Shown: positions 1-8,661 of the stretch, piece by piece
How the letters are laid out: each line of letters opens with the position of its first letter
Position numbering within the stretch: position 1 is the first letter of the stretch
NCBI RefSeq assembly: GCF_041438805.1
Contig: NZ_CP109190.1
Span: 2,294,001-2,358,000, forward strand
DNA length: 64,000 bases
From: Streptomyces sp. NBC_01707
Lineage (GTDB): Bacteria > Actinomycetota > Actinomycetes > Streptomycetales > Streptomycetaceae
Direction of reading: 5' to 3'
Program-made: the position numbers and the translations under genes
Notes under the pieces: model-generated
Told to the model about the DNA's origin: nothing
Databases searched by the model: none
What the model saw: the letters and a program-made list of their open reading frames with translations, nothing else

Positions 1-1
1 C

Positions 2-232
2 CCCCACCCCCGTCCGGTGGTCGCGGCGAAGCTCGGCATCTCCATCTCGGGTCTCGCGCGTGGCGGGATCACGGACGCCCTCACCACGGAGCAGATCGAG
101 GCGCTGAAGCAGGAGCTTCCCGAGTGGCTGCAGAAGGAACGCGCCACCCAGGCCGAGGTCCGGAAGGAAGCGGTCCGCATCAAGGAGAAGAACGCGGAGA
201 AGCAGGCGGAGCGGGACGACCGGACCGCCTGA
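2..232 (+). CDS. DUF5997 family protein, C-terminal part (5' end outside window)
   Basis: The reading frame is open from the first bases, so the gene begins before the window. Only the last 76 residues are visible. They read PHPRPVVAAKLGISISGLAR and continue to a Lys/Glu-rich tail, which I recognise as the C-terminus of the actinobacterial DUF5997 family. That family is a conserved cytosolic protein with a helix-turn-helix-like middle and has no assigned function. A GTG at 17 could be mistaken for a start, but the in-frame upstream residues match the family, so the gene is partial. A 7-bp hairpin (266-272 with 277-283) lies shortly after the stop. Confidence 0.8.
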   Translation, partial: PHPRPVVAAKLGISISGLARGGITDALTTEQIEALKQELPEWLQKERATQAEVRKEAVRIKEKNAEKQAERDDRTA

Positions 233-265
233 CCTCCGCTCCCCCGCGCTCGACGGTGGTGGACG

Positions 266-283
266 CCGCCGGCACCCCGGCGG
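266..283 (+). terminator. possible weak hairpin terminator after the DUF5997 gene
   Basis: CCGCCGG pairs with CCGGCGG around a 4-nt loop, 33 nt after the stop codon and in the gap between two convergent genes. There is no T-tract, as is usual for Streptomyces. The short stem in GC-rich DNA keeps confidence low. Confidence 0.3.
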
Positions 284-463
284 GCGGGCACACTCGGGCG
301 GCGCGCGGGGAGGCGGTGGGGCGCGGTGGCACCCCTACGCGTCGGCTCGCCGCGCACCCCCGGTTCGGCGCGGCGCCCTGACGAGCGCGGCGCCCTGGTT
401 CAGCCGCCGTGACATCGCGCTGCTCGGAGCCCCCGTTCCGTCACTGGCGTCACCTGAGTCTCG

Positions 464-769
464 TCAGTGCGCGCCGTGCACCGTGGCGACCGCCTCCACC
501 CGCGCCGCCAGCGTCATGTCCTTCTCGGTGACCACACCGCCCGCATCGTGCGTGTGCACCGCCAGGGCAACAGTGTTGTAGCCGAGCGTCAGATCGGAGT
601 GATGGTTCAGCTCGTCCTGGATCTGGGCGACATGGACGGTCATTGCGGCGGCGGCGAAGTGCGAGGCGAGCCGGTAGGTGCGGGTGATCCGGTCACCCTC
701 CAGCGCCCATCCGGGCAGCTCGCTCAGCCGGTCCTCGATCTCTTTCTGCGACAGCGGTTCGGTGGGCAC
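464..769 (-). CDS. 4a-hydroxytetrahydrobiopterin dehydratase (pterin-4a-carbinolamine dehydratase)
   Basis: The 101-residue product has the full length of the PCD/DCoH family, which dehydrates 4a-hydroxytetrahydropterin during pterin recycling in the cytosol. The signature ELNHHS near residue 53 is followed by Tyr, a downstream His pair (VHTHD) and an acidic TEKD, matching the family active-site pattern ExxHH...Y...H...D. The start is GTG at 769, with GAGGGAG seven bases upstream. It is divergent from the XRE regulator gene, sharing a 62-bp promoter region. No aromatic amino acid hydroxylase lies nearby, so the pterin-dependent partner is not evident from context. Confidence 0.9.
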   Translation of the reverse strand: MPTEPLSQKEIEDRLSELPGWALEGDRITRTYRLASHFAAAAMTVHVAQIQDELNHHSDLTLGYNTVALAVHTHDAGGVVTEKDMTLAARVEAVATVHGAH

Positions 770-831
770 GGGGCGGCTCCCTCACGAGGTCGGTTGCTGA
801 TGGGCGGTGGCGGTGACGTTACGGTCTCCGT

Positions 832-1641
832 ATGACAACTGTCGCGCTAGACACGGGGGTAGGGCCACTGCTGCGCAGCTGGCGTCAGCAGCGACGGATC
901 AGCCAGCTGGAGCTGGCCCTGCGCGCCGACTCCTCGGCCCGTCACATCTCGTTCATCGAGACGGGCCGTTCGCGCCCCAGCGAGGAGATGATCCTGCGGC
1001 TGGCCGATCATCTCGACATCCCGGTCAGGGAACGCAACGCCCTGCTGGTGGTGGCCGGTTACGCGCCCCGCTACGCGGAGACCGCGCTCGACGACCCGGC
1101 GATGGGCGCGCTGCGCGACGGCATGGAGCAGCTGTTGCAGGGGTACGACCCGTATCCGGCGCTCGTCGTCGACGGCACCTACACCGTGGTCGCGGCCAAT
1201 CGAGGCATCGCGATGCTGCTGGAAGGGGTCGCGGAGCATCTGCTCGCCCCACCGCTGAACGCCATGCGGCTCACCCTCCATCCTCAGGGCCTCGCTCCGC
1301 GCATCCGTAACCTGCGGGCGTGGCGGGCCGATCTGCTGGCCCAGATGGAGCGTCAGATCGCGCTGGCCCGTTCGGCGGAGCTGCGTGAACTGTACGAGGA
1401 GGTCGCCGCCTATCCGGTGCCCGAGGACGCCGACGGTCACGACGAGCCGGCCGGGCCGCCTTCGGCGCTGTCGTTCGCGCTGCCGCTGGTGATCGAGCAC
1501 CACGGGCGGGTGCTGTCGTTCGTCTCCTCCATCGCCACGTTCAACACGCCGATGGATGTCACGGTGGCCGAGTTGGCGATCGAGACGTTCCTGCCCGCCG
1601 ATCAGGAGACCGCCTCGTATCTGAGGTCGCTCACCTCCTGA
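832..1641 (+). CDS. XRE-family transcriptional regulator with MmyB-like ligand-binding domain
   Basis: The 269-residue protein has an N-terminal helix-turn-helix at about residues 10-70 (SWRQQRRISQLELALRADS..., then HISFIETGRSRPS). The remainder resembles the MmyB-type C-terminal domain, a PAS-like fold that binds fatty-acid-like ligands in the few studied members. The motif YPALVVDGTYTVVAANRG near residue 105 is typical. Streptomyces genomes carry many such regulators, usually controlling the divergent neighbour, here the pterin dehydratase. The ATG at 832 has no convincing ribosome binding site, so a leaderless transcript is possible. Confidence 0.88.
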   Translation: MTTVALDTGVGPLLRSWRQQRRISQLELALRADSSARHISFIETGRSRPSEEMILRLADHLDIPVRERNALLVVAGYAPRYAETALDDPAMGALRDGMEQLLQGYDPYPALVVDGTYTVVAANRGIAMLLEGVAEHLLAPPLNAMRLTLHPQGLAPRIRNLRAWRADLLAQMERQIALARSAELRELYEEVAAYPVPEDADGHDEPAGPPSALSFALPLVIEHHGRVLSFVSSIATFNTPMDVTVAELAIETFLPADQETASYLRSLTS

Positions 1642-1680
1642 GGTCCGGCGCCACGTGCGTCCACGGCCGGGCGCGAGGTG

Positions 1681-2412
1681 TCACTTCCTGGCGAGGGGGC
1701 GGGTCCACGGGGCTTCGGCGCGGGCCAGGACGGTCGCGGCCGCGCTCGCCACGACCAGGATGACCGCGGCGAGCAGCACGGGCAGCGCCGGGTGTCCGTT
1801 CAGGACGGCGAGTGCTCCGACTGCGGCGCCGAGCAGCATGGCGCAGGCCGAGACGACCCTCCGGCCGGTCTTGTTGCCGGCTCCTCCGATGAGATGACTG
1901 TCTGCGGCGATGCCGGTGATGGTGAGGGTCAGCACGGTCGTGGTGAGGTCGGGGACCGCGAGGGCGCGGGAGACGGCGTTCTGCACGCCGAGGCCGAGGG
2001 CGAGCAGCACGATGAGGGTGAAGCGGGCCCCTCCCACGAACGGGGTACCGGACACCAGCGTGACGATCACGGCGGCCGCGACGCACACGGTCTCGGCGAG
2101 GAGCGCGTACTGGAGCATTCTGCCCCGGTGGGCGTGGGTGCGGTGCACGAGCAGGCCGCCGAGCAGCGCCCCGGTGGCGAAGGCGGCGAGCGCGACGAGC
2201 GAGAAGCCGGCGGCCCCGGCGAACGCGAAGCCGGAGAAGACGACGTTGCCGGTCATGTTCGCGACGAAGACCCTGCCCAGCTGCAGATAGCTGACGGCGT
2301 CGACCAGGCCGGTGACGACGGTCAGGGCGAGCAGCAGGGGCGGCAGCGGCCCGTGCCGGTCGGTCATGTCGGGCACGAGGGTGGCCCAGGCGTCACGCAG
2401 CATGTCGGGCAT
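1681..2412 (-). CDS. DUF1275 (YoaK-like) integral membrane protein
   Basis: The product is about 243 residues with six or more hydrophobic segments. The N-terminal signature VTGLVDAVSYLQLGRVF followed by NMTGNVVF marks the DUF1275/YoaK family of uncharacterised inner-membrane proteins. I chose ATG at 2412 because GGAG sits seven bases upstream; the GTG two codons earlier is too close to it. The gene converges with the XRE gene, with 39 bp between stops. A strong hairpin separates it from secDF upstream, so it is probably transcribed separately. Function and substrate are unknown. Confidence 0.85.
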   Translation of the reverse strand: MPDMLRDAWATLVPDMTDRHGPLPPLLLALTVVTGLVDAVSYLQLGRVFVANMTGNVVFSGFAFAGAAGFSLVALAAFATGALLGGLLVHRTHAHRGRMLQYALLAETVCVAAAVIVTLVSGTPFVGGARFTLIVLLALGLGVQNAVSRALAVPDLTTTVLTLTITGIAADSHLIGGAGNKTGRRVVSACAMLLGAAVGALAVLNGHPALPVLLAAVILVVASAAATVLARAEAPWTRPLARK

Positions 2413-2486
2413 GGGCACGCTCCAATCACCGGGACCGAATCAGGATTGTGCCTTGACCGGGGTGCGGAACGCGGGACCGCCGCAGC

Positions 2487-2524
2487 GTGTGCCGCCCCCG
2501 CACCGCTGGGCGGGGGCGGCACAC
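2487..2524 (-). terminator. hairpin terminator downstream of secDF
   Basis: A perfect 15-bp stem (GTGTGCCGCCCCCGC with its complement) closes an 8-nt loop. It starts 20 bp beyond the secDF stop and lies before the DUF1275 start. This is the strongest inverted repeat in the first 10 kb and fits a factor-independent terminator without a T-tract, as seen in actinomycetes. Confidence 0.75.
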
Positions 2525-2544
2525 GTCGTCGGAGTGCGATGCGG

Positions 2545-4848
2545 TTATACGCGCGCCCCGTTGTCCAGCGGGTCCCGGCGTCTCGCCCCTGCGCCGGATG
2601 TGCGTCCGGAGGCGCGCTTGCGGGCGGGCGGCGGGGTCTTGGCTCTCTTCTCCAGGGTGAGCGCGACCGGTACGGCAGTCAGGACGGAGGAGTACGTGCC
2701 GACGCAGATGCCGATGAGCAGGGCGAGCGCGAAGTCCTCGAGGGAGTCGCCTCCCAGCACGGCGAGGGCGGCCAGGATGAAGAGGGCACCCATGCCGGTG
2801 TTGACGGTTCTGGGCACGGTCTGCAGCACGGCACGGTTGGCGATGGTCGTCACGGATTCTCGGCGTGCCTTCGCCCACAGTTCGCGGACCCGGTCGAAGA
2901 CGACCACCGAGTCGTTGACGGAGTAGCCGATGACGGTCAGGAGTGCGGCCAGGAAGATGCCGTCGACGGTGCGGCCGAGCCAGGCGAACACGCCGACCAG
3001 CAGGATGACGTCGTGGACGAGCGTGGCGACCGATGCGAGGGCGAACGTCCAGCGGAACCGGACCGCCAGATAAGCGAGTTGTACGAGCACGGCGACGGCG
3101 AGCGCGATGATGGCGTTGCGCCGCAGTTCGTCGCCGAGGCTGGGGCCGATCAGTTCGTCGCGGACCTTGGTGGTGTCGCCGCCCTCCTCGGCGAGGGCGG
3201 CACGCAGGGCGTGCTCCTCGTGGTTGTCGAGGTCTCCCGTGCGTACGGACAGGTCGCCGGCGCCCGCCGTGGTCACCTCGGCGTCGCCGAATCCCGCTCC
3301 GGCCAGGACGGTGCGGGCGGTCTCCACGTCGACGGGCCGGCTCGTGGAGTACTCGACGAGCCGGCCGCCGGTGAACTCCACGCCCAGGTCGACACCCCGT
3401 ACGACGATGCCGAGGCCCGCGACGGCGATCAGCACCGTGGAGATCAGCAGCCAGCGGCGAGGGGACCGGAACAGCTGCGGGTCACGGCGGGCCAGCCAGG
3501 TCCGTACCCGTCCGGGGCGTGCGATGCCGTTGACACCCCGGTAGTCGCCGACGAATCGTGAGCGGGACGCGATCTCGGTGAGGGCGCGAGCGATGACGAG
3601 CGCCGAGAACATCGACGCGAGAACACCGATGGCGAGCGTGACCCCGAAGCCCTTGACCGGTCCGGAGCCGAGGAAGAAGAGCAGACCGGCCGCGATCAGT
3701 GTGGTCACGTTGGAGTCGGCGACCGCGCTCCAGGCGTTACGGAACCCGGCGGTCATCGCGGAGCGCAGGGGACGGCCGGACCGTTGCGCGTACTCCTCTC
3801 TCGCACGTTCGAAGACCAGCACGTTCGCGTCGACCGCCATCCCGATGGCGAGGACGAATCCGGCGAGTCCGGGGAGGGTGAGGGTGACGCCGAGGGCGAC
3901 CAGCGCGGCGTACGAGATGACCCCGTACGCGGCCAGGGCCGTCGCGGCGAGGGCGCCGAAGAGCCGGTAGACGAACGTGATGAAGAGGGCGGTGGCGGCG
4001 GCGCCGATGAGGGCGGCCCGGGCGCTGGCGTCGATGGCGGCGGCGCCGAGCGTCGGGCCGACGGTCCGCTGTTCGACGATCTCGACGGGGAGGGGCAGCG
4101 CGCCGCCCTTGATGAGCAGCGCGAGATCGCGGGCCTCGTCGGCGCCGAAGGAGCCGGTGATCTGCGTGGAGCCGGACGGCAGGCCGACGTTGCAGCCGAC
4201 GGACGGGGCGACCTGGGGCGAGGAGATGACCCGGTCGTCGAGGACGATGGCGACCCGTCGCCGTTCGTCCTGAGCGGGATGGCAGGCGGCTTCGCCGGTC
4301 AGCCGGGTCCACTCCCGGCCCGCGTCCTTGTGGAAGTCGAGGGCGACGGTCCAGCCGGCGCCCTGCTGGGCGTCGAAGGAGGCCCCGGCGTCCTTGACGC
4401 CCGCTCCGGTGAGCCGGGCCTGGCCGAGAGCGAGAAGGCGGCCCTCCTCGTCGGGCAGCGACAGCCCTGCGGCCTTGCCCTTCTCCTGTTCCGTGCCTGG
4501 GCCCCGGACGGCGTGGAAGCTGAGCTGGGCGGTTCTGCCGATGACTTCGGCGGCCTTGCGCGGGTCCTGGACGTCGGGCAGTTCGACGATGATCCGGTCC
4601 TCCCCGGAACGGGTCAGGGTCGGTTCGGCGACGCCGAGCGAGTCGATGCGCCGGCGCAGCACCTCGAGGGTCCGGTCGGTGCTCTCCCGGTCCGCCTTCG
4701 CGGTGGCGGAGTCCTTGGCCTGGAGCACCATCCTGGTGCCCCCCTGAAGATCGAGGCCGAGTCTGGGTGACATGGTCAGCGTGATGAGCACGGAGACGAG
4801 CAGCACGGCCGCAGCCAGGACCGCTCGCACCGTGGTGGCGCGAGTCAT
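2545..4848 (-). CDS. secDF: Fused protein translocase subunit SecDF
   Basis: The 767-residue membrane protein joins SecD and SecF in one chain. The SecD half has motif LGLDLQGGTRMVL after the first membrane helix, a large periplasmic-type domain, then five helices with AIGMAVDANVLVFER. The SecF half starts near residue 480 with LGVEFTGGRLVEYS and ends with helices containing GYSVNDSVVVFDRVRE. SecDF uses proton motive force to help pull exported proteins out of the SecYEG channel. Start ATG 4848 has CGGAGG eight bases upstream; an ATG 11 codons earlier lacks this. Streptomyces usually has a separate secD-secF pair as well, so this is probably the extra, fused paralogue. It lies at the end of a minus-strand set with a small exported protein and a MreB-like gene. 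Confidence 0.93.
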   Translation of the reverse strand: MTRATTVRAVLAAAVLLVSVLITLTMSPRLGLDLQGGTRMVLQAKDSATAKADRESTDRTLEVLRRRIDSLGVAEPTLTRSGEDRIIVELPDVQDPRKAAEVIGRTAQLSFHAVRGPGTEQEKGKAAGLSLPDEEGRLLALGQARLTGAGVKDAGASFDAQQGAGWTVALDFHKDAGREWTRLTGEAACHPAQDERRRVAIVLDDRVISSPQVAPSVGCNVGLPSGSTQITGSFGADEARDLALLIKGGALPLPVEIVEQRTVGPTLGAAAIDASARAALIGAAATALFITFVYRLFGALAATALAAYGVISYAALVALGVTLTLPGLAGFVLAIGMAVDANVLVFERAREEYAQRSGRPLRSAMTAGFRNAWSAVADSNVTTLIAAGLLFFLGSGPVKGFGVTLAIGVLASMFSALVIARALTEIASRSRFVGDYRGVNGIARPGRVRTWLARRDPQLFRSPRRWLLISTVLIAVAGLGIVVRGVDLGVEFTGGRLVEYSTSRPVDVETARTVLAGAGFGDAEVTTAGAGDLSVRTGDLDNHEEHALRAALAEEGGDTTKVRDELIGPSLGDELRRNAIIALAVAVLVQLAYLAVRFRWTFALASVATLVHDVILLVGVFAWLGRTVDGIFLAALLTVIGYSVNDSVVVFDRVRELWAKARRESVTTIANRAVLQTVPRTVNTGMGALFILAALAVLGGDSLEDFALALLIGICVGTYSSVLTAVPVALTLEKRAKTPPPARKRASGRTSGAGARRRDPLDNGARV

Positions 4849-4899
4849 GGAAATCCTCCGAGGGACGCCGGCCGCCCTCACCTCGGCGAGGACGCGCCG

Positions 4900-5475
4900 T
4901 CAGATCTGTCGAGCAGAACGGTGGCCGAGGGAACGGTCCGTCCTCGGAGGGCCCCGTACGCCGGGGAGCGCCACGCGGAAGCGGTCGGATGCGAAGGAGG
5001 GAACATCCACGGCCTGTTGCCGGGCGGGAAGCGGTGCCTGGATACGGAACGGCCCCGGCAACAGCGCGCCGCCGGGGCCGGGCGGCGGGAGCTGATGCTG
5101 GATGCGGATGTGGTCGGTGGCGACCCAGGGGCGGGGAACGGCCGGGAGGTCCGTGCGGTCGTGGCCGGTCGCCGTGGCCGTGCGGGGCGGCCGGGTGTCG
5201 TGCGGGGGGCCGGGGCGGGCGGTCAGGTCGGTGCGCCGGGCGGGCGTCGGGGCGGCGGGCGTGTGCGTGGTGGCGGACTCAGGACCGGACAGGGAGCGTG
5301 ACGGGGTCACGCCTCCGGCAGCCGCAGGACCGGACAAGGAGCGTGGCGGGGTCACGCCTCCGGTGGCCGCGACGGCTGCGGACGCGCCGCCGACGACGGT
5401 GAGCACGACGAGAAGGAGCACGGCCAGGGTTCGACGGGCCGCCGTCGCGCGCCCTCGGCCGGCCGGGCTGTCCAT
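4900..5475 (-). CDS. Small exported protein of unknown function
   Basis: The predicted 191-residue protein begins MDSPAGRGRATAARRTLAV and continues into a hydrophobic stretch ending ASAAVAATGG, a credible Sec signal peptide with AxA cleavage near residue 36. The mature part is rich in Pro, Arg and Thr and contains a 15-residue duplication (GGVTPPRSLSGP / GGVTPSRSLSGP), encoded by a 45-bp tandem repeat. I recognise no domain. The ATG at 5475 has only a weak GGTGG upstream. It sits 47 bp after the MreB-like gene and 51 bp before secDF, on the same strand, so co-transcription is likely. A link with export or cell-wall growth is inference from context. Confidence 0.6.
   Translation of the reverse strand: MDSPAGRGRATAARRTLAVLLLVVLTVVGGASAAVAATGGVTPPRSLSGPAAAGGVTPSRSLSGPESATTHTPAAPTPARRTDLTARPGPPHDTRPPRTATATGHDRTDLPAVPRPWVATDHIRIQHQLPPPGPGGALLPGPFRIQAPLPARQQAVDVPSFASDRFRVALPGVRGPPRTDRSLGHRSARQI
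5281..5370. repeat. 45-bp tandem duplication inside the small exported protein gene
   Basis: Two adjacent 45-bp units (5281-5325 and 5326-5370) differ at about four positions. They encode two 15-residue copies of a GGVTPxRSLSGP peptide. The low divergence suggests a recent duplication that keeps the frame. Confidence 0.85.
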
Positions 5476-5522
5476 CCACCGTCGCAGGGGTGTGTACCCC
5501 GGGGACGCCCCCGGGAAGGTGG

Positions 5523-6344
5523 TCACCTCACCGGGCCGGGCAGGGCGGGTGCCGCGCCGGCCTTCCGGAGCGCGGAGCCGAGGATCAGTCCCGCCCCGCG
5601 GACCACCGTGGTGGCCGGGTGGTCGGCGAGCCGCACCGGAACCCCGAGGCGGACCGCGATCCGGTTGGTGACGTCGGGGCGCAGCGCACCGCCGCCGGCG
5701 AGCAGCGGCCCCTTGCGGAGGGCTCCGAGTACCGCGCCGTGTCGGTCCTGCCGCCACATCTCCATGATCATGTCCAGTGCGGTGCGGACGACGGCGGTGG
5801 GCGGCTCATCGCGACCGAGGTCGCTGAGCCCGGTCTCGGCCTGGCGGGCGTCACGGACCATTCCGTCGACCAGGAGGGTGGCTTCGGTCAGCTCGGCGCC
5901 TATGTCGACGACGAGCAGCGGGCCGCCGTCCTGCGGTCCGGCGTAGGCGGCAGCGGCTCTCGCGCTGTCCAGCACGATGATGCTCGTCGTCCCGAGTGCG
6001 GCGAGCAGCTCCCGCACCTCGGCCCGGTGTTCGGGCCCGGCGAGTACCGGGTGGCTGAGGACGATCAGGGTCTCGCTCCGGTCGGTGCCCAGAGCCGTGG
6101 CGGCGATGCGGCTGAGAATCCGGCCGCAGGACTCGGGGTCGACGATGCGCCCGCGTCGGACGGGACGGCCGTGGCCGGACCCACTCTCGGGATCCCCGGA
6201 CTCGGCGTCGGTGACGATGCCGAGTCCGGGGATCCAGGCGCGGGTGCAGGAACTGCCGAGGTCGAGGGCGAGTCCGCGGGTGACACCGCGGTATCCCTTG
6301 CGGATGGACCGGCCGTGCCGCCGTCCGTTGTGCGGAGAATGCAT
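5523..6344 (-). CDS. Short MreB/Mbl-like actin-family ATPase
   Basis: This 273-residue protein is clearly shorter than MreB or Mbl (about 340). It keeps the actin-fold nucleotide motifs: phosphate-1 LALDLGSSCTRAW near residue 25, phosphate-2 LLVVDIGAELTEATLL near 140 and the adenosine loop LLAGGGALRPDV near 215. The shortening probably removes part of the outer subdomains, as I recall for the third MreB-like protein of S. coelicolor (SCO6166). MreB homologues in Streptomyces act in spore-wall synthesis rather than rod growth. ATG 6344 is preceded by GAGGGA. It is the first gene of a minus-strand set with the small exported protein and secDF. An AT-rich 184-bp region lies upstream. Confidence 0.82.
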   Translation of the reverse strand: MHSPHNGRRHGRSIRKGYRGVTRGLALDLGSSCTRAWIPGLGIVTDAESGDPESGSGHGRPVRRGRIVDPESCGRILSRIAATALGTDRSETLIVLSHPVLAGPEHRAEVRELLAALGTTSIIVLDSARAAAAYAGPQDGGPLLVVDIGAELTEATLLVDGMVRDARQAETGLSDLGRDEPPTAVVRTALDMIMEMWRQDRHGAVLGALRKGPLLAGGGALRPDVTNRIAVRLGVPVRLADHPATTVVRGAGLILGSALRKAGAAPALPGPVR

Positions 6345-6424
6345 CTTCCCTCACCCCCCGGCCTGCCGCAGCAGCCGTTCACACACACGTCGACCCCCCG
6401 ATAGCGAGGCACGACCGAGCCTTC

Positions 6425-6453
6425 ACTATGCAATAAGAAGGCAAAGAAAGCCA
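6425..6453 (-). promoter_or_regulatory. candidate promoter for the mreB-like/secDF set
   Basis: The 184-bp gap between ligA and the mreB-like gene holds an unusually AT-rich stretch (about 6420-6475). Reading on minus, CATAGT (6430-6425) resembles a -10 box and TGGCTT (6453-6448) a poor -35 box, 17 bp apart. The match is only moderate. Confidence 0.35.
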
Positions 6454-6528
6454 CTATCAGGCAAAATCCAAGGGATCGGCGCGCCCGTCCGTCCACCCCC
6501 GCGTACGGGCGCTTGAGTGTTCCACCCC

Positions 6529-8625
6529 TCACACCTCCGACGGCAGGAACTCGGCGATCAGCTCGGCGAACTCGTCCGGCGCGGCGATCCGTACGCCGAG
6601 GTCCTCGGCCTTGGTGCGCTTGGACCCGGCCTTCTCCCCGGCGACCAGCAGTGTGGTGCGCTTGGAGACGCTGGACGAGGACTTCCCGCCGGCCCGCTCG
6701 ATCAGTTCGTTCATCTGGTTCCGCGAGAGCTTCTCCAGCACCCCGGTCATGGCTCCGGTGACCACCACCGTCATCCCGTCCAGCGGCCGCTCGGCCGCCG
6801 CCTCGCCGTCCGCGGCGCCCTCCGCGTCCTCCTCACCGGGCTCCGGCGGCGGCGTCGCACCGGGCTCGGCCATGTTGACCCGGGCGGCGACCAGCTTCTC
6901 GATCAGCGGGGCGAGCTCCACCAGCTCCGCGACGACGGCGGCGGCCTTCTCCTTGCCGATGCCGTCGACCTGCTGGAGCGCATCGGCATCGGCGGCCCGG
7001 ATCCGGTCCATGGTCGCGAAGTAGCGGGCGATCCGCCGTGACATGGAGCGCCCGGTGCCCCGCACCCCCAGTGCGCAGAAGACCCGGGAGAGGGGTTGGC
7101 TGCGTGCCGTCTCGATGGCGGCCAGCAGATTGTCGGTGCTGGTCTCGCCCATCCGCTCCAGCCCGAGCAGCTGCTCGCGTTCGAGCGTGAAGAGATCGGC
7201 GAAGTCGGCGACGAGGCCGGCATCGACGAGCTGGACGACGCGGGTCGCCCCGAGCCCTTCGATGTCGAGCTGGTCCCGTCCCGCTGCGTACGAGATGGAG
7301 GCGACCAGTCGGCAGTCCCGGCCCCGGACACAGCGCCAGCGCTGCTCACCGGTGTCGATCTCGGAGCCGCACTGCGGGCAGGTTTCCGGGAAGACGATCG
7401 GCTTCTCGTCGCCGGTCCGCAGATGGGCGACGGGCGCTTCGATACGGGGGATGATGTCGCCGGCCTTGTAGACCATCACCCGGTCGCCCAGGCGGAGATC
7501 ACGGCGGGTGATGTCGGCCGGGTTGTGCAGCGTGGCGTAGCTGACGGTCGATCCGTCGATCTCGACCGGCTCCAGGACGGCGCGCGGCGCGATGATGCCC
7601 GTCCTGCCGACGTTCCATTCGACGGCGAGGAGCCGGGTGACCTTCTCGACGGCCGGGAGCTTGTACGCGATGGCCCAGCGCGGCGCCCTGGTCCCCGAAC
7701 CGGCATCGCGCTGGTCGGCCGCGAGATCCGCCTTGATCACGATGCCGTCGATTCCGAACGGCAACGAGGCGCGCAGCGCGGCGACTTCCTCGACCCGCGC
7801 CTGCACCTCCTCCACGGTCGTGACGGTGCGTGGCGCCACGTCCGTGTCCGCCGCTGTGTGCACACCGAGCCCGGCGACGTACTCCAGGACCTCGCTGTGC
7901 GGGAGTTCGGCCAGGGTGCCGGTCAGCTCGCCGGACTCGCGCAGCGGCAGGGCACCGTACGCGAAGAACGTCATCTCGACCGTGTAGGGGCGGTCCTTGG
8001 CGCGGAGGGTTCCCGCGGCGCCGTTCCTCGGGTTGGCGAAGGGGGCACCGCCGTGCTCGGTGCGCACGGTGTTGGCGTGTTCGAACTGCTCGTTCGTCAT
8101 CAGGATCTCACCGCGTATCTCGATCGTCACCGGTTCGCCGAGCTGTTCCGGAAGCCCGACGACGGTGCCGATCGCGTGCGACACGTCCTCTCCCGCGGTG
8201 CCGTCGCCCCGGGTGATCAGGCGCTCCAACCGGCCCGACCGGTAACGGGCGGCGACCGCGAGTCCGTCGAGCTTCGGCTCCACGGACCAGGCGGCCACCG
8301 GTCTGCCGATCCGGCGCTCCAGGGACGCCGTCCAGGTGACGAACTGCTCGGCGGAGAACACGTTGTCCAGGGAGAGCATCGGCACCGTGTGCGGCACGTC
8401 CCCGCCCGCGGCGCCGCCGGCCACCTTGCCGGTCGGCGAGGCGGCCAGCACGTCCTGCGGATGCGCCTCCTCGTACGCGGCGATCCCGCGCACCAGCCGG
8501 TCGTACGCGTCGTCGTCGATCGTGCTCTCGCCCGCGGCGTAGTACGCGGCGGCGGCCGCCGAGGCCTCTTCGACCGCGGCGGCGTAGGTGGCGGCATCGG
8601 CGAGCACAACAGCTGAGTTCGTCAT
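6529..8625 (-). CDS. ligA: NAD-dependent DNA ligase LigA
   Basis: The 698-residue protein has the normal LigA length and domain order. It has an N-terminal Ia region, an adenylation domain with the catalytic lysine in EPKLDG (Lys118), an OB-fold, and a four-Cys zinc finger (CPQCGS...RCVRGRDC). Helix-hairpin-helix repeats containing [14 protein letters not shown] follow, and then a C-terminal BRCT domain ([11 protein letters not shown]...). It seals nicks using NAD+, in replication and repair. I place the start at ATG 8625 (MTNSAVVL); an ATG three codons earlier is also possible. Many streptomycetes have two LigA paralogues, and I cannot tell which one this is. Confidence 0.95.
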   Translation of the reverse strand: MTNSAVVLADAATYAAAVEEASAAAAAYYAAGESTIDDDAYDRLVRGIAAYEEAHPQDVLAASPTGKVAGGAAGGDVPHTVPMLSLDNVFSAEQFVTWTASLERRIGRPVAAWSVEPKLDGLAVAARYRSGRLERLITRGDGTAGEDVSHAIGTVVGLPEQLGEPVTIEIRGEILMTNEQFEHANTVRTEHGGAPFANPRNGAAGTLRAKDRPYTVEMTFFAYGALPLRESGELTGTLAELPHSEVLEYVAGLGVHTAADTDVAPRTVTTVEEVQARVEEVAALRASLPFGIDGIVIKADLAADQRDAGSGTRAPRWAIAYKLPAVEKVTRLLAVEWNVGRTGIIAPRAVLEPVEIDGSTVSYATLHNPADITRRDLRLGDRVMVYKAGDIIPRIEAPVAHLRTGDEKPIVFPETCPQCGSEIDTGEQRWRCVRGRDCRLVASISYAAGRDQLDIEGLGATRVVQLVDAGLVADFADLFTLEREQLLGLERMGETSTDNLLAAIETARSQPLSRVFCALGVRGTGRSMSRRIARYFATMDRIRAADADALQQVDGIGKEKAAAVVAELVELAPLIEKLVAARVNMAEPGATPPPEPGEEDAEGAADGEAAAERPLDGMTVVVTGAMTGVLEKLSRNQMNELIERAGGKSSSSVSKRTTLLVAGEKAGSKRTKAEDLGVRIAAPDEFAELIAEFLPSEV

Positions 8626-8661
8626 GGCCCCCATCCTGCCGCCCACCACTGACAACGCCGC

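Noticed and set aside
1678..3561. Long plus-strand open frame of 627 codons opposite DUF1275 and secDF
   Set aside because: It is a Gly/Asp/Glu/Arg-rich antisense shadow caused by the high G+C third position of the real minus-strand genes.
7096..8616. Plus-strand open frame of 506 codons opposite ligA
   Set aside because: Shadow of ligA, which has all expected motifs on the minus strand.
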